A stretch of 64,000 bases of DNA from Histoplasma ohiense (Eukaryota; Ascomycota; Eurotiomycetes; Onygenales; Ajellomycetaceae): assembly GCA_017607445.1 (NCBI GenBank), contig JAEVHH010000005.1, positions 749,001 to 813,000 on the forward strand, read 5' to 3'. Positions within the stretch are counted from its first letter, which is position 1; every line of letters begins with the position of its first letter. A program made the position numbers and the translations under genes. Shown piece by piece: positions 33,661-42,699 of the stretch. The notes beneath the pieces were generated by a model that saw only the letters and a list, made by a program, of their open reading frames with translations, was not told where the DNA came from and searched no databases.

Positions 33661-34288
33661 TTGGTGGTGCTGTTGCATCATCATTTGACGTTGTCTCAGC
33701 ATTTGTTGATGTTGTTGAATTAGCTGAGGGTTGGCAGGGTCTAAAAGTGTATATATGAATCAGCTATGAGTCATGAAATGGGAAAATCAAACATAACGCT
33801 AATCACAAGAGAAAATACGGAAGTCATCCAGTGCAAATATTAATTCCAAAAATTCTTTGGAAATGTTACCAATATCAACATGGAAAGGGGGAGGGAGGCG
33901 ACGGTGAACAGGGCCATTGAAGAGCCGAATTGACAGCAATTGTGAGCGAAAGAGGCTTACAGGCTTGTCCCATTTGCTGAGGTGGAAACATTTGGTGTCC
34001 ATGGGTAGGACCGAGATGAGATAACGCATGAGCACTAGGGCCGGGTCCGCCAGGACCGGTAGTGCCTGGCGGCATTCCGCCCATCACTGGACCCCCATGT
34101 GTTACTTGTTGGCCTCCCGGAGTAGAAACGCCAGGGTGCATCTGCTGCACTATACCAGCTCCTGGACCTTGTCCGGCGAGATGCGCCGCGTTTGGATGTT
34201 GGCCTGCTGCCATGGGATGGCCGGGAGGCATCACCGGGTGGTGAGCCAGGCCGACTTGATGGGCAGGAAAAGGCTGCGCCATCATCAT
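31563..34288 (-). CDS. ptaB: PtaB-like transcriptional co-regulator (LIM-binding/Ldb1 family)
   Basis: Adaptor related to animal Ldb1 and Aspergillus PtaB, which partners SomA in control of adhesion and development in Aspergillus. Five exons: 34288-33961, 33740-32845, 32776-32489, 32432-32169 and 32096-31563, 769 residues. Exon 1 is Pro/Gly/His-rich. Exon 2 opens with LRQRQMM and a long polyglutamine stretch, then more Q/P-rich sequence, and ends with the start of the conserved domain (RSSILRLLTFAEHLSAYS). Exons 3-4 hold the Ldb1 dimerisation-type domain (PGIEYWSRFVDQFFSPSGALRKGVW, FEISTPALARYYHTQF, SGIRHIQMIVE, YDIHGKIDLLEL). Exon 5 ends in a basic, nuclear-localisation-like tail (NKRRRSAIKTEDD, GGKRQKG). 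An in-frame upstream ATG at 34324 is an alternative start. Confidence 0.88.
33487..33680 (-). repeat. CAG/CAA trinucleotide tract encoding polyglutamine
   Basis: Interrupted run of CAG and CAA codons in ptaB exon 2, with His and Pro interruptions. In other frames it appears as polyleucine or polyalanine, which are shadows. Confidence 0.9.
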
Positions 34289-34437
34289 CGCCGGCGGAAG
34301 AAGTCGCCGATTTCGGGAGCCCAAATAATATCAATCTATAATCCTAGGGGATCAAGACTTGATATGAAGTGTTATTCAATATATCAACTACCACTAATCG
34401 ACCTGCCGTTGGTGAATGTTATGTAAGGTTTCCGAGT

Positions 34438-34831
34438 CTAGGACGCGGCTGGCACGTCACAGTTTGACGATCGATCGTCGAGAAGTCGCGCAATTTCGAT
34501 CATGAGAAGAGATAATCTCGTAGTCTCCGCCTTCAGCACAATAATAGTATCTGTGATATCAGTCAGTTGGATCGTGATGACTGGGTATAAGGAGCAGAAT
34601 GGAATTGTTAGGACGACAAGGTGGGAGGGTGGGGGCTGGGCAAGCGAGACCAGGCCTACCTTGAACAGTCCGGTCACCAGAGCAAGGTGACCATCCAGAG
34701 GCGCACAGAATCCAAGCTCGCCGTGTCCACAGAAAGCGTTTGAGAAGAGCTGGGAGACCGATGTGCCAGGCGTCGGGATGGGCGCATGTTGAGACTTTCA
34801 GAGGAAATGGACGGGGCGTCGTGACAGTCAC
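34438..34831 (-). CDS. Candidate two-exon small protein
   Basis: Exons 34831-34660 and 34580-34438 would encode 104 residues. The 79-nt intron looks good: GTAGGC donor, CTAAC branch, pyrimidine tract and CAG acceptor, and it restores frame. The C-terminal half (ITIQLTDITDTIIVLKAE, LLMIEIARLLDD) is an amphipathic, coiled-coil-like helix with few interruptions. The N-terminal half is Trp/Arg/Pro-rich and less protein-like, so the first exon frame may be wrong. I do not recognise the family. It lies just upstream of ptaB on the same strand. Confidence 0.35.
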
Positions 34832-36459
34832 CGCTAGTATAGATTGAGTTTAGCTTTATCACGTGAATCCGGGCTGCGGCTCTTTGTTCTGAGTCAGCGA
34901 GTTGTCGCTTAATTTAGCGGATCAGAGGATTTTCCGCTCCGATATTTAACGCTGTCGAATCCTCGACTTCGTGATTTTTTTTTTCCTCCTCTTCTTCACC
35001 ACGGCAGCCCAGCCATGTTGACTTTCTGACCCTGAACAGCAACACCTTGTCATGATATTATGACAATGTCACCAAATTATTTGTCGATACGAGTAATGTT
35101 TTTAGCACATCAACTTTTGAAGGTTTATAGCAGGTAATTGAATGGTCAGTAACTCTCACTCCATACACCGCAGTCCCTTTCCATGGGCGTCGTTTTAGGA
35201 TGACAACCCTCTCAATACTTCTTTCGTTTCCTGAGTCGACCTTGAAGAATCATTCGGACCACCCCTCTCCGGTTGGTCTGCTACTTGCCAGTACTTTTAG
35301 TCTGATTACGTCTATTATCGGCACAATGATATTCGAACAATGTCTGTTGGACTTAGCTGATGAAGAGGACTATTGTAGGTTTGCATGTAAATCCTCTGAT
35401 TCGTCCAATTAAACCATAGAACTATGTTCTCGCAACACAATACTTGACGAAGACTAACGTAAGTTGGAAAATTTTCGCATTTTTACTTGATTCCCCTCCC
35501 AAACCCGTATGATGAAATTTTTTCCCACATTCGCAGTTTCCACGCTAGCCGTCGCATGAACCTATTAAGTCGACGTGTCGTTGAGCGGACAATAAATTTG
35601 CCTTACCTTGGATGTCTGATCTTTCTGTTCCAATCTACAATTGCGATTACTTTATCCAATTATTTCTCTACGCAACTTGGTTAACACTCACTGTTGGTTT
35701 TAGATGTATTTTACAGGTGGTATCCTCGGGATATCAATTCCAATGGCACAAACTCCATGTTGAAATGGTCGACCGCACGAATATCAGCTGGATGGACGTG
35801 CACTTGGAAATTCTCAAGGGATTACATTACTTTCGTAGATAACAATGGATAGCTTATTCATACCCTGATTTCTATTTGATACTGAGTTTATATATCAAAT
35901 AACTACCGGCGCTAGTTTTATTCAATTCCACCTAAAAAGTTCCAAAAACTACTGATCCTACAGTCATGACCTCGTCTGCCGCAATTCAATTGTTAATGGC
36001 CAAACACAAACTGGTTGTTGTATCTATACTTGTAAGCTCACCAGGCTGTAGTCAGGATGGTTTTCAATTGTTATTTTCTAGATATCATTTTAGTGGAAAT
36101 TCTAGCATAAGTTAGAGATGTACGGATGAGGCTCTTCACCAAGTGAAGGCCAGTTGTATGATAGACACAGCCAGACAATTATTATTGCGAATACTCTTGC
36201 AGCTTTAATATAGCCGGGTTTGCAATACAAATCTGGCCGTAACATTTTACATTTAATATATGAAAATATTTTATATGTATTTAAGAACTATATAACCTGA
36301 GTAAGACCAAAAATATAAAAGAAAATATAGAAAGCAAGTAGAGGGTCTTAAAAACATGGGGGAGGTAGGGGAAGGGCAAATCTGCAAGCATCCAATACCA
36401 ATAATGATCCAATTGCTTCCTTCACATCATAACCCTGTCTGTATGTTTACTCACTCTAA
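34832..36459. other. Intergenic, about 1.6 kb
   Basis: Short plus-strand frames at 35200-35412 and 35612-35842 have no recognisable family, and no splice pair joins them convincingly. The right end, AT-rich, is probably 3' sequence of the surface-protein gene. Confidence 0.45.
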
Positions 36460-37590
36460 CTAATACCGCCTGCTAAGCGGGGAGGCTGGTAGCTCTACCA
36501 TAGGATGGGAAGAGTTATCAGCCAACTCCGCAACATGGCCCCAGCTGGAGTAACCGCCTGCATCCTTTTCCGCGACGGCAGAAAAAGAGGGTGGCGGGTA
36601 GCCGCCGAGAGATGTTGGCTTAGAATCGAGCTCGCTGGGGTGATATCCAGGTTTTTGCGCTGGTGCGAATAACTCCGGCTCATATGACGGTTCTGCGGAA
36701 AGATTATTATAATGGTTGACTTGCGCTACAGCATTTGTCTTCGTTTTGCGTCGACGGTAGGCTAGGAATCCAAGGGCGGCTAGGAGACATACGCCCGCGC
36801 ACGCCCCAATCGCGACTCCGGCAATTCCCCCACCGGACATTGATGAGCTTCCCTCCGACGAGCCTCCCTCTGACGGTGACGAGGATGGTGAGGATGACGA
36901 TGGCCCTGACGCTGCTGCTGCTGCGGCCCCATGATATGTTGGCGATGGCTCATTTGTCCCATCGGTCTCTTGAGGGGTCAAACTACCCCGGGTGGAGGAT
37001 GTCGTTGCTGCAGCAGGCCCCTCAGTCCCAGCCCCAACAGAGGCGCGATCGCCAGTCGGTTCGGGCTTTTTTGAAGGTTCGTTCTTCCTTGTTGGGGGTG
37101 GAGGGTCGTTCTTCCCTGCTGTTGTCGCACGTGGCGGCGGTTGTGGCGGTTGTGGATCCTCCTGCTGCGGAGGCGACGGCTTTTGCTGTGGTGGTGGTGA
37201 TGGCTTTTGCTGTGGTGGTGGTGATGGCTTTTGCTGTGGTGGTGGTGATGGTTTCTCTGGTGCTCTGTTGTTACCATTGCCATCTACCGTGTTGACGATA
37301 TACGACCTCACCCACGACTGACCCAAGTTCCTCGGGCCCCAGACCAGGCAAGACCAGCCGTTTTCATCCCCGCACTTATCATCGGCAAACATATGAATGC
37401 AGAACTGGGTTTCCTCGGGAACCCATTTGTATTGTTTTCCCTTCGACATATTGATCTTGGTGCATCCTTTCGTCGTCCCGCCTGAGTGTAAATGTTCCTT
37501 ATTGTCTTCATCATGCCAAAGAAAGGTCCATGCATGAGATAGACCAACAAGAAGGAGAATATTGAGGGAGAAAGGAAGTAGAGACTTCAT
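36460..37590 (-). CDS. Proline-rich cell-surface type I membrane protein
   Basis: Single exon, 376 residues from an ATG at 37590 chosen because it opens a good signal peptide (MKSLLPFSLNILLLVGLSHA). The frame continues upstream to 37722 without such a signal. The mature N-terminal domain of about 85 residues has four Cys and several Trp (GCTKIN, FCIHMFADDKCGDENGWSC). It is followed by a Pro-rich stalk with four KPSPPPQQ-type repeats, then a Ser/Thr/Ala-rich mucin-like region. One transmembrane helix (GIAGVAIGACAGVCLLAALG) comes next, then a basic stop-transfer (YRRRKTK) and a cytosolic tail of about 90 residues. The layout is that of fungal wall-spanning sensor or adhesin-like proteins, but no WSC domain is visible. 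Family unnamed. Confidence 0.8.
   Translation of the reverse strand: MKSLLPFSLNILLLVGLSHAWTFLWHDEDNKEHLHSGGTTKGCTKINMSKGKQYKWVPEETQFCIHMFADDKCGDENGWSCLVWGPRNLGQSWVRSYIVNTVDGNGNNRAPEKPSPPPQQKPSPPPQQKPSPPPQQKPSPPQQEDPQPPQPPPRATTAGKNDPPPPTRKNEPSKKPEPTGDRASVGAGTEGPAAATTSSTRGSLTPQETDGTNEPSPTYHGAAAAAASGPSSSSPSSSPSEGGSSEGSSSMSGGGIAGVAIGACAGVCLLAALGFLAYRRRKTKTNAVAQVNHYNNLSAEPSYEPELFAPAQKPGYHPSELDSKPTSLGGYPPPSFSAVAEKDAGGYSSWGHVAELADNSSHPMVELPASPLSRRY
37175..37246 (-). repeat. 24-base tandem repeat, three copies
   Basis: Three near-identical 24-base units (one base differs in the first) encoding the 8-residue PSPPPQQK unit in the surface-protein stalk. A partial fourth unit continues the protein repeat. 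Confidence 0.9.
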
Positions 37591-38667
37591 CTGAAGAGAC
37601 AAACAGCTGCAAGGATGCAGCGTGGTGCCAACTCCAGTGAGGGCTGTTGACCAAAACTCAAGTAAACACTGTATTCCGGCTTCGGTGGGCGGAAACGGAC
37701 CTCTTCGAGGACGCCGATCCAAATAAACGCCCGCGGAGATTTCTGATGACGAAAGCGGAGTTGCCCAGCCTGATTAAGTTGAATGTTTGAAGTGGGAAAT
37801 CCTATAGTTGGGAGGGCATATCGAATCGAAGGCGGTAACTTGATGGGAAATCCGTTCATGGTCTGGTGATAAATTGGAAATTGAGCAAAAACAAAAGGGG
37901 TGATATCCACTTTATCAATTTTCTTTTCCAAAACAGCCGCAAAGGGCGAACCCGTGTTTTTCGTATTCCCATCGCGCTAGTTGGTGACGGAGCTATATGT
38001 TAAGCCTGCACATCGCCAGTGATTCCGAATATACGGCGCCAAGGGAAACACCGTTGGTTTTCGCCGTATTCCAAGGACAAATGCCACATCCCGATCTTTT
38101 GGGGGTTAGATATGGCAACTTGAAAATCATACAAGCTGTTCCCAGAACGGCAAGATCCAAGAAAAAGAAAAAGAAAAGAAGAAAGCATGATGAACCAGGG
38201 GGCTCTATACAGCTCTGACGGCAGATGAGGGTTAGCGGGATCGCAAATAATGTTAGCTGGGCGCTAAACACAGATCCTTTCCTCTCACCGGAAGAACAAT
38301 AATGATCTGTCTGCCGCATCAATGCGTGCTCAATAGCAAAGCTACGCATTGATGCGACATGAAAAGCATGAGATTATGAAGGATATATAGTGCATCGGCT
38401 GGACTGAGAAATTGTTCCAGATTTCGGCGGGTTAACAATACTCCGTTCCTGGATGTAGCTGCTTAGTCATCGCAACTGTTAGTTCGTTCTCTATCTTCAG
38501 CAAAACATCGAAAAGATCGAGGTTTGAAGAAACACTCAACTCCCAAGGAATCGTCAGCAATTGTCCGTCTCGTGCTACTTTTGACACGAGCTCGCATGTT
38601 TTTAGACGCTCCTTCGTTCCTCCACTACCGCTAGGCCCGGTGGCAGCGGCTCGAAATTCGGCCCTGA
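37591..38667. promoter_or_regulatory. Divergent promoter region with a possible upstream ORF
   Basis: About 1.1 kb between the divergent surface-protein and AAA ATPase genes. A 12-codon upstream ORF (38596-38634) sits 33 bases before the AAA start codon and could damp its translation if the transcript begins upstream. No other motif recognised. Confidence 0.45.
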
Positions 38668-41574
38668 ATGCATTCCTCTCTTCCCTACCGACTGTTGTCA
38701 GTCCACCAATATCTAAGGACGCCTTACCGGATCATTGGCTGTCGAAGTCTCCCCAATATTGCCCGCAGTTTTCATACCTCCTCACCCTCCGCCTCGAACT
38801 CTAATGAACCACCTTCCATCAATCCTACGTTGAGCAATAATACTGACAACACCCATAATGATTCTGAGGGCCAGGATTCTCCAAAAGACACTGCTGAGAC
38901 AGAAAAGCCCGAAGTGCCCCCAGCGCCTTCCAAAAAACCTCGAAGTCCGTACGGCTCCGCTGTTCGCCGCGCGATAAGGAATAGAAAACCTCGAGAACGG
39001 ACACATAGCGTGGCTGTCGTTCCGGAATGGTTCCATGAGCGAAACGTTATAGCTCAAGATACCGCGATTCAGATTGCCATACCGACAAGCTACGACGTAG
39101 AACTAGAGCCATTGTCTCATGATCTAGAGGAAGGTGTGAACAGGGTTGCTCAAGGCGGCGACGGTGGTGAGAATGGTGGCTCCGGAGGGCCGCCGACCTC
39201 TAGTACTCGTTATCGCCTCGCGCAAGCGGTTTGGGACGAGCTGTGCGCATCCGCTAGGGCAGGGCTTAATTTACCAGTGTCTCGATACATCGATGAACGG
39301 TCAGCGACAAAATCGCATTTGGTCCTGCAGTATCCTGGAGAAGGAGGGATTTTGTTTCTCGACGCTGTTGTCAAAAAGCTAGCGGCAAATCTCAAGACCC
39401 ATCTAGTAACGTTAAATGCGCAAGATATTGCTGAACTCTACGCCGAACAGGATCAAGCGGAGCCCGGTACCCCTAGTTCTATTGCAACTATGGGGTATGA
39501 AGTTTATCAAGCAAAGAGGACTTCTAACCCGAAGGAGCTTGAGGAAGATATGGAGGAGGGAGAGGAGGATGAAAACGAAGAGGAGGATCCTGATATAATA
39601 CCCAGCCGAAGACAAGAACGTGAGTTCTCGGTTACCCGGACAATTCCTTTGACAGGCATTCGTGACACGGACTTTATCCAAAGTCTCTTAGGCGGTCGGG
39701 CATCAGTAGGTATGGCCAAGGTGATTATTCCACGTTCTCAGCGCCAAGATTGGGAGTCTAGAGAAGAGCTTAGATGTCTGCGTATTGCGAATGAACTCCT
39801 CTCCATCCCCCACAAACATCAACATAAACAACCTCACACACCGGGCGACCAGAAACCGTCCGAGTCGGTTCTAGATCCGGCCCCAAAGCCAATCCCCGAC
39901 CAGTCCCAGCCTACTACACTCCGACCTGATCTTATCGTTCAAGTTCAAGACTACAATGATATTCAAAACACGCGCAGCGGATCCATATTCCTTACACTTC
40001 TTCATAGAGCGGTCCAGTCCAAGAGACGGGAAGGACAAAGGGTTATAATCATCGGCACTGTATCCGGAAAGAAACCAGAATATCCTCTGGGGAAGGCTTA
40101 TCCAAAACTTGTACAGAGAGATTTCAACGACCAGTTTGCCAGGACAATTGTGGTTACCCCTGCAATGAACCCACAAGTGGTCGAAAAAGTGTTTTCAGAA
40201 GACCTTAAGCGAAGAACTTTTGAGATCAACGTACGTCATCTGCAGAATATGCTGAGGGTTAGATTAAACGATCCGCACCTAGCAGACGCAAGCCTCCTCC
40301 GCGGTCCCTCCTGGCCTGTGGACACTGGTGCTCTCGAAAATGCTGGTCTTGATGATGGATATTGGTCCTTTGACCGTGTCCACCGTGTTGTTTCGCTTGC
40401 GCTTGGTGGCGTAAAGGGACCCGGAAAGTTCGACCTTCAACACATACAACGCAGTATCGATCTTGTGGAAAAAAGTGATCGCGCAAAGGGAGACTGGCTC
40501 GCGGAGAGGTATCCTAAGGTGAAACCTCCGCAAACAGAATCGGAACGAGAAAGTCGCTTGAAACAATTACGGAAAACATGTAACACTCATGAAAGAAAGT
40601 TGCTCAACGGTGTTGTCGATGCTGAGAGTATCCGCACAACATTCGACGACGTACACGCTCCTCCTGATACAATCGAGGCTCTCAAAACCCTCACTTCTCT
40701 CTCGCTGATTAGACCCGATGCGTTTACTTATGGTGTCCTTTCTACCGATAAAATCCCTGGCTTGCTACTCTATGGCCCTCCGGGAACAGGAAAAACGATG
40801 TTAGCCAAAGCTGTCGCCCGACAAAGTGGCGCCACTGTGCTCGAAGTGAGTGGCTCTGAAGTATATGACATGTATGTCGGAGAGGGGGAGAAAAATGTGA
40901 AAGCCATCTTCACATTGGCCAAGAAGCTCAGCCCTTGTGTCGTTTTCATCGACGAAGCAGACGCCATCTTTGGTTCGCGAGTTGCAGCCAGCACTCGCAC
41001 GACTCATCGAGAATTAATCAACCAATTCCTGCGAGAGTGGGATGGCATGAACGAGCTCTCCGCCTTCATCATGGTAGCCACAAATCGTCCGTTCGATCTT
41101 GACGATGCCGTTCTCCGACGACTCCCCCGACGCCTCCTAGTAGACCTGCCCACCGAGCAAGACCGTTTAGAAATCCTTAAGATCCATCTCAAGGAAGAGC
41201 AAGTGGACTCGTCAGTGGATCTAGTGGAGCTAGCTAGCCGAACTCCTCTCTACTCGGGCTCAGACCTGAAAAACATGTGCGTTGCAGCAGCTCTAGCATG
41301 CGTTAGAGGGGAAAATGAGCTCGCTGCTCAGCATACAGGCGAAGAACCGTACAGGTATCCTGAACGACGAACCCTCACCAAGGCCCATTTTGAACGCGCC
41401 TTGGAGGAGATCAGTGCGTCAATAAGTGAGGATATGTCGTCTCTCTCCGCTATAAAGAAGTTCGACGAGAAATACGGAGATCGCAAGGGGCGACGCAAGA
41501 AAAGTTCGGGGTGGGGATTTGCAGCTCCTAACGAAGCGCAGAAGAACACGGAGACTGGGCGGGTGAGGAACTAA
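38668..41574 (+). CDS. Mitochondrial AAA ATPase (Msp1/ATAD1-like AAA core)
   Basis: Intronless, 968 residues. The N-terminus (MHSSLPYRLLSVHQYLRTPYRIIG, then RSFHTSS) is Arg/Ser-rich and acid-free, a probable mitochondrial presequence. A Ser/Asn/Pro-rich linker and a large middle region follow (RYRLAQAVWDELC, GGILFLDAVVKKLA, RVIIIGTVSGK). The middle region may be a degenerate AAA-like domain without a Walker A. The AAA core starts near residue 690: Walker A LYGPPGTGKTMLAKAVA at about 704, SEVYDMYVGEGEKNVKAIF, Walker B CVVFIDEADAIF, sensor-1 MVATNRPFDLD, and Arg finger DAVLRRLPRR. The second region SGSDLKNMCVAAALACVR completes it. The core resembles Msp1/ATAD1, but the protein is much longer. 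Substrate unknown. Confidence 0.8.
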   Translation: MHSSLPYRLLSVHQYLRTPYRIIGCRSLPNIARSFHTSSPSASNSNEPPSINPTLSNNTDNTHNDSEGQDSPKDTAETEKPEVPPAPSKKPRSPYGSAVRRAIRNRKPRERTHSVAVVPEWFHERNVIAQDTAIQIAIPTSYDVELEPLSHDLEEGVNRVAQGGDGGENGGSGGPPTSSTRYRLAQAVWDELCASARAGLNLPVSRYIDERSATKSHLVLQYPGEGGILFLDAVVKKLAANLKTHLVTLNAQDIAELYAEQDQAEPGTPSSIATMGYEVYQAKRTSNPKELEEDMEEGEEDENEEEDPDIIPSRRQEREFSVTRTIPLTGIRDTDFIQSLLGGRASVGMAKVIIPRSQRQDWESREELRCLRIANELLSIPHKHQHKQPHTPGDQKPSESVLDPAPKPIPDQSQPTTLRPDLIVQVQDYNDIQNTRSGSIFLTLLHRAVQSKRREGQRVIIIGTVSGKKPEYPLGKAYPKLVQRDFNDQFARTIVVTPAMNPQVVEKVFSEDLKRRTFEINVRHLQNMLRVRLNDPHLADASLLRGPSWPVDTGALENAGLDDGYWSFDRVHRVVSLALGGVKGPGKFDLQHIQRSIDLVEKSDRAKGDWLAERYPKVKPPQTESERESRLKQLRKTCNTHERKLLNGVVDAESIRTTFDDVHAPPDTIEALKTLTSLSLIRPDAFTYGVLSTDKIPGLLLYGPPGTGKTMLAKAVARQSGATVLEVSGSEVYDMYVGEGEKNVKAIFTLAKKLSPCVVFIDEADAIFGSRVAASTRTTHRELINQFLREWDGMNELSAFIMVATNRPFDLDDAVLRRLPRRLLVDLPTEQDRLEILKIHLKEEQVDSSVDLVELASRTPLYSGSDLKNMCVAAALACVRGENELAAQHTGEEPYRYPERRTLTKAHFERALEEISASISEDMSSLSAIKKFDEKYGDRKGRRKKSSGWGFAAPNEAQKNTETGRVRN

Positions 41575-42699
41575 ACAAGCAGGTTTTGGTTTTGTCAATG
41601 CGACATACATCCATGGATGTGTGATCGCGGGCTTTTTTTTTTTTTTTTTTTTTTTTTGAACTTTTTTATACAATTTGTTATATTGTCATTGGGTTTTTAT
41701 AGATTCCTCTTGCAAAATTAATGATAGACATGTACTTCTAACTTGATATTCTCTTTTATTTTCCCGAGCCAGAAGAAGACGTTGTTATATCTTTTAGAAC
41801 CTTGTGCGGTGGATGGTTGTTATCATCTACCTAGTGGCTAGCGACAGCTAATATACGGATGTGTGTGTCCAACAATCGGCTTTATGCCCTTTTTTTGCTT
41901 TATCTCAGTGAACTTGGACGCTTTGCTCGAAAAGCAGCGTGAAAAGGGCACACACTAACCCACATTAGGAAATGATGATATAACAGTCGCAGTTTGTATG
42001 AGAGTTGGTTGAAATTCTTTTGCTTCATAGCCACTCCATCACAAATATACATAATTAATACTTAAATACCCACAGATTAATATGACATATGGCTATTATG
42101 ATATATGGCTATCTCTGAAATGTATTTTTATATCAATATATACGCTATTCTGTAGATTGACGATAAGCTTGTGGTGTTTCTATTCTGGACCTACATTGTA
42201 CCTAATAAATAAAGATATGAAAATAAAAATTGATTCTATCAAGAGATAAATGATATTTCCTGCTCTCTTACCTACACCCATTTGTTGAATTGATATAGTT
42301 GTTTAGTTATTCTTGTTCAAAGATTTCTTTCTTCTTACACCAAAACAAACTCTTCATGAAGAATCAACAGTCTTACTAAAATAGGATTAGTGGCAGATAA
42401 TGTGATCCTCTGATTGGCTGGGCTAAAATGGCGAATCCTTTGCGAAGTCCGAGGCACTGAGATAACTTTATGGCGGGGAACAAGCAAAGAACCCAACCCC
42501 AGAGCGATTCTGACCCAATGCTAATGCGGTAACGACGACTGTTATCCCCAAACCAGCAGACCACCGACCTCTCATCCATCCCAGCCAACTCACAGGTTTC
42601 TAACTAACTCCATGTCTCAGGAACGGGCTCACAAGTGACCCTTTGACGTTCGTGACGTATTACAAACGAAGGGAAGGATATAAACAAGAGAGGGAGCAA
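41575..42699. other. Intergenic with poly-T tract
   Basis: About 1.1 kb, strongly AT-rich. A 25-T homopolymer at 41633-41657 lies about 60 bases after the AAA stop. No gene seen. Confidence 0.5.
41633..41657. repeat. T homopolymer, 25 bases
   Basis: Uninterrupted T run in the 3' region of the AAA ATPase gene. Confidence 0.9.

Noticed and set aside
33463..33723. Polyleucine and polyalanine frames opposite ptaB
   Set aside because: They are antisense readings of the CAG/CAA tract.
36735..37295. Plus-strand Val/Ala- and Gly/Cys-rich frames opposite the surface-protein gene
   Set aside because: Shadow of the Pro/Gln repeats on the minus strand.
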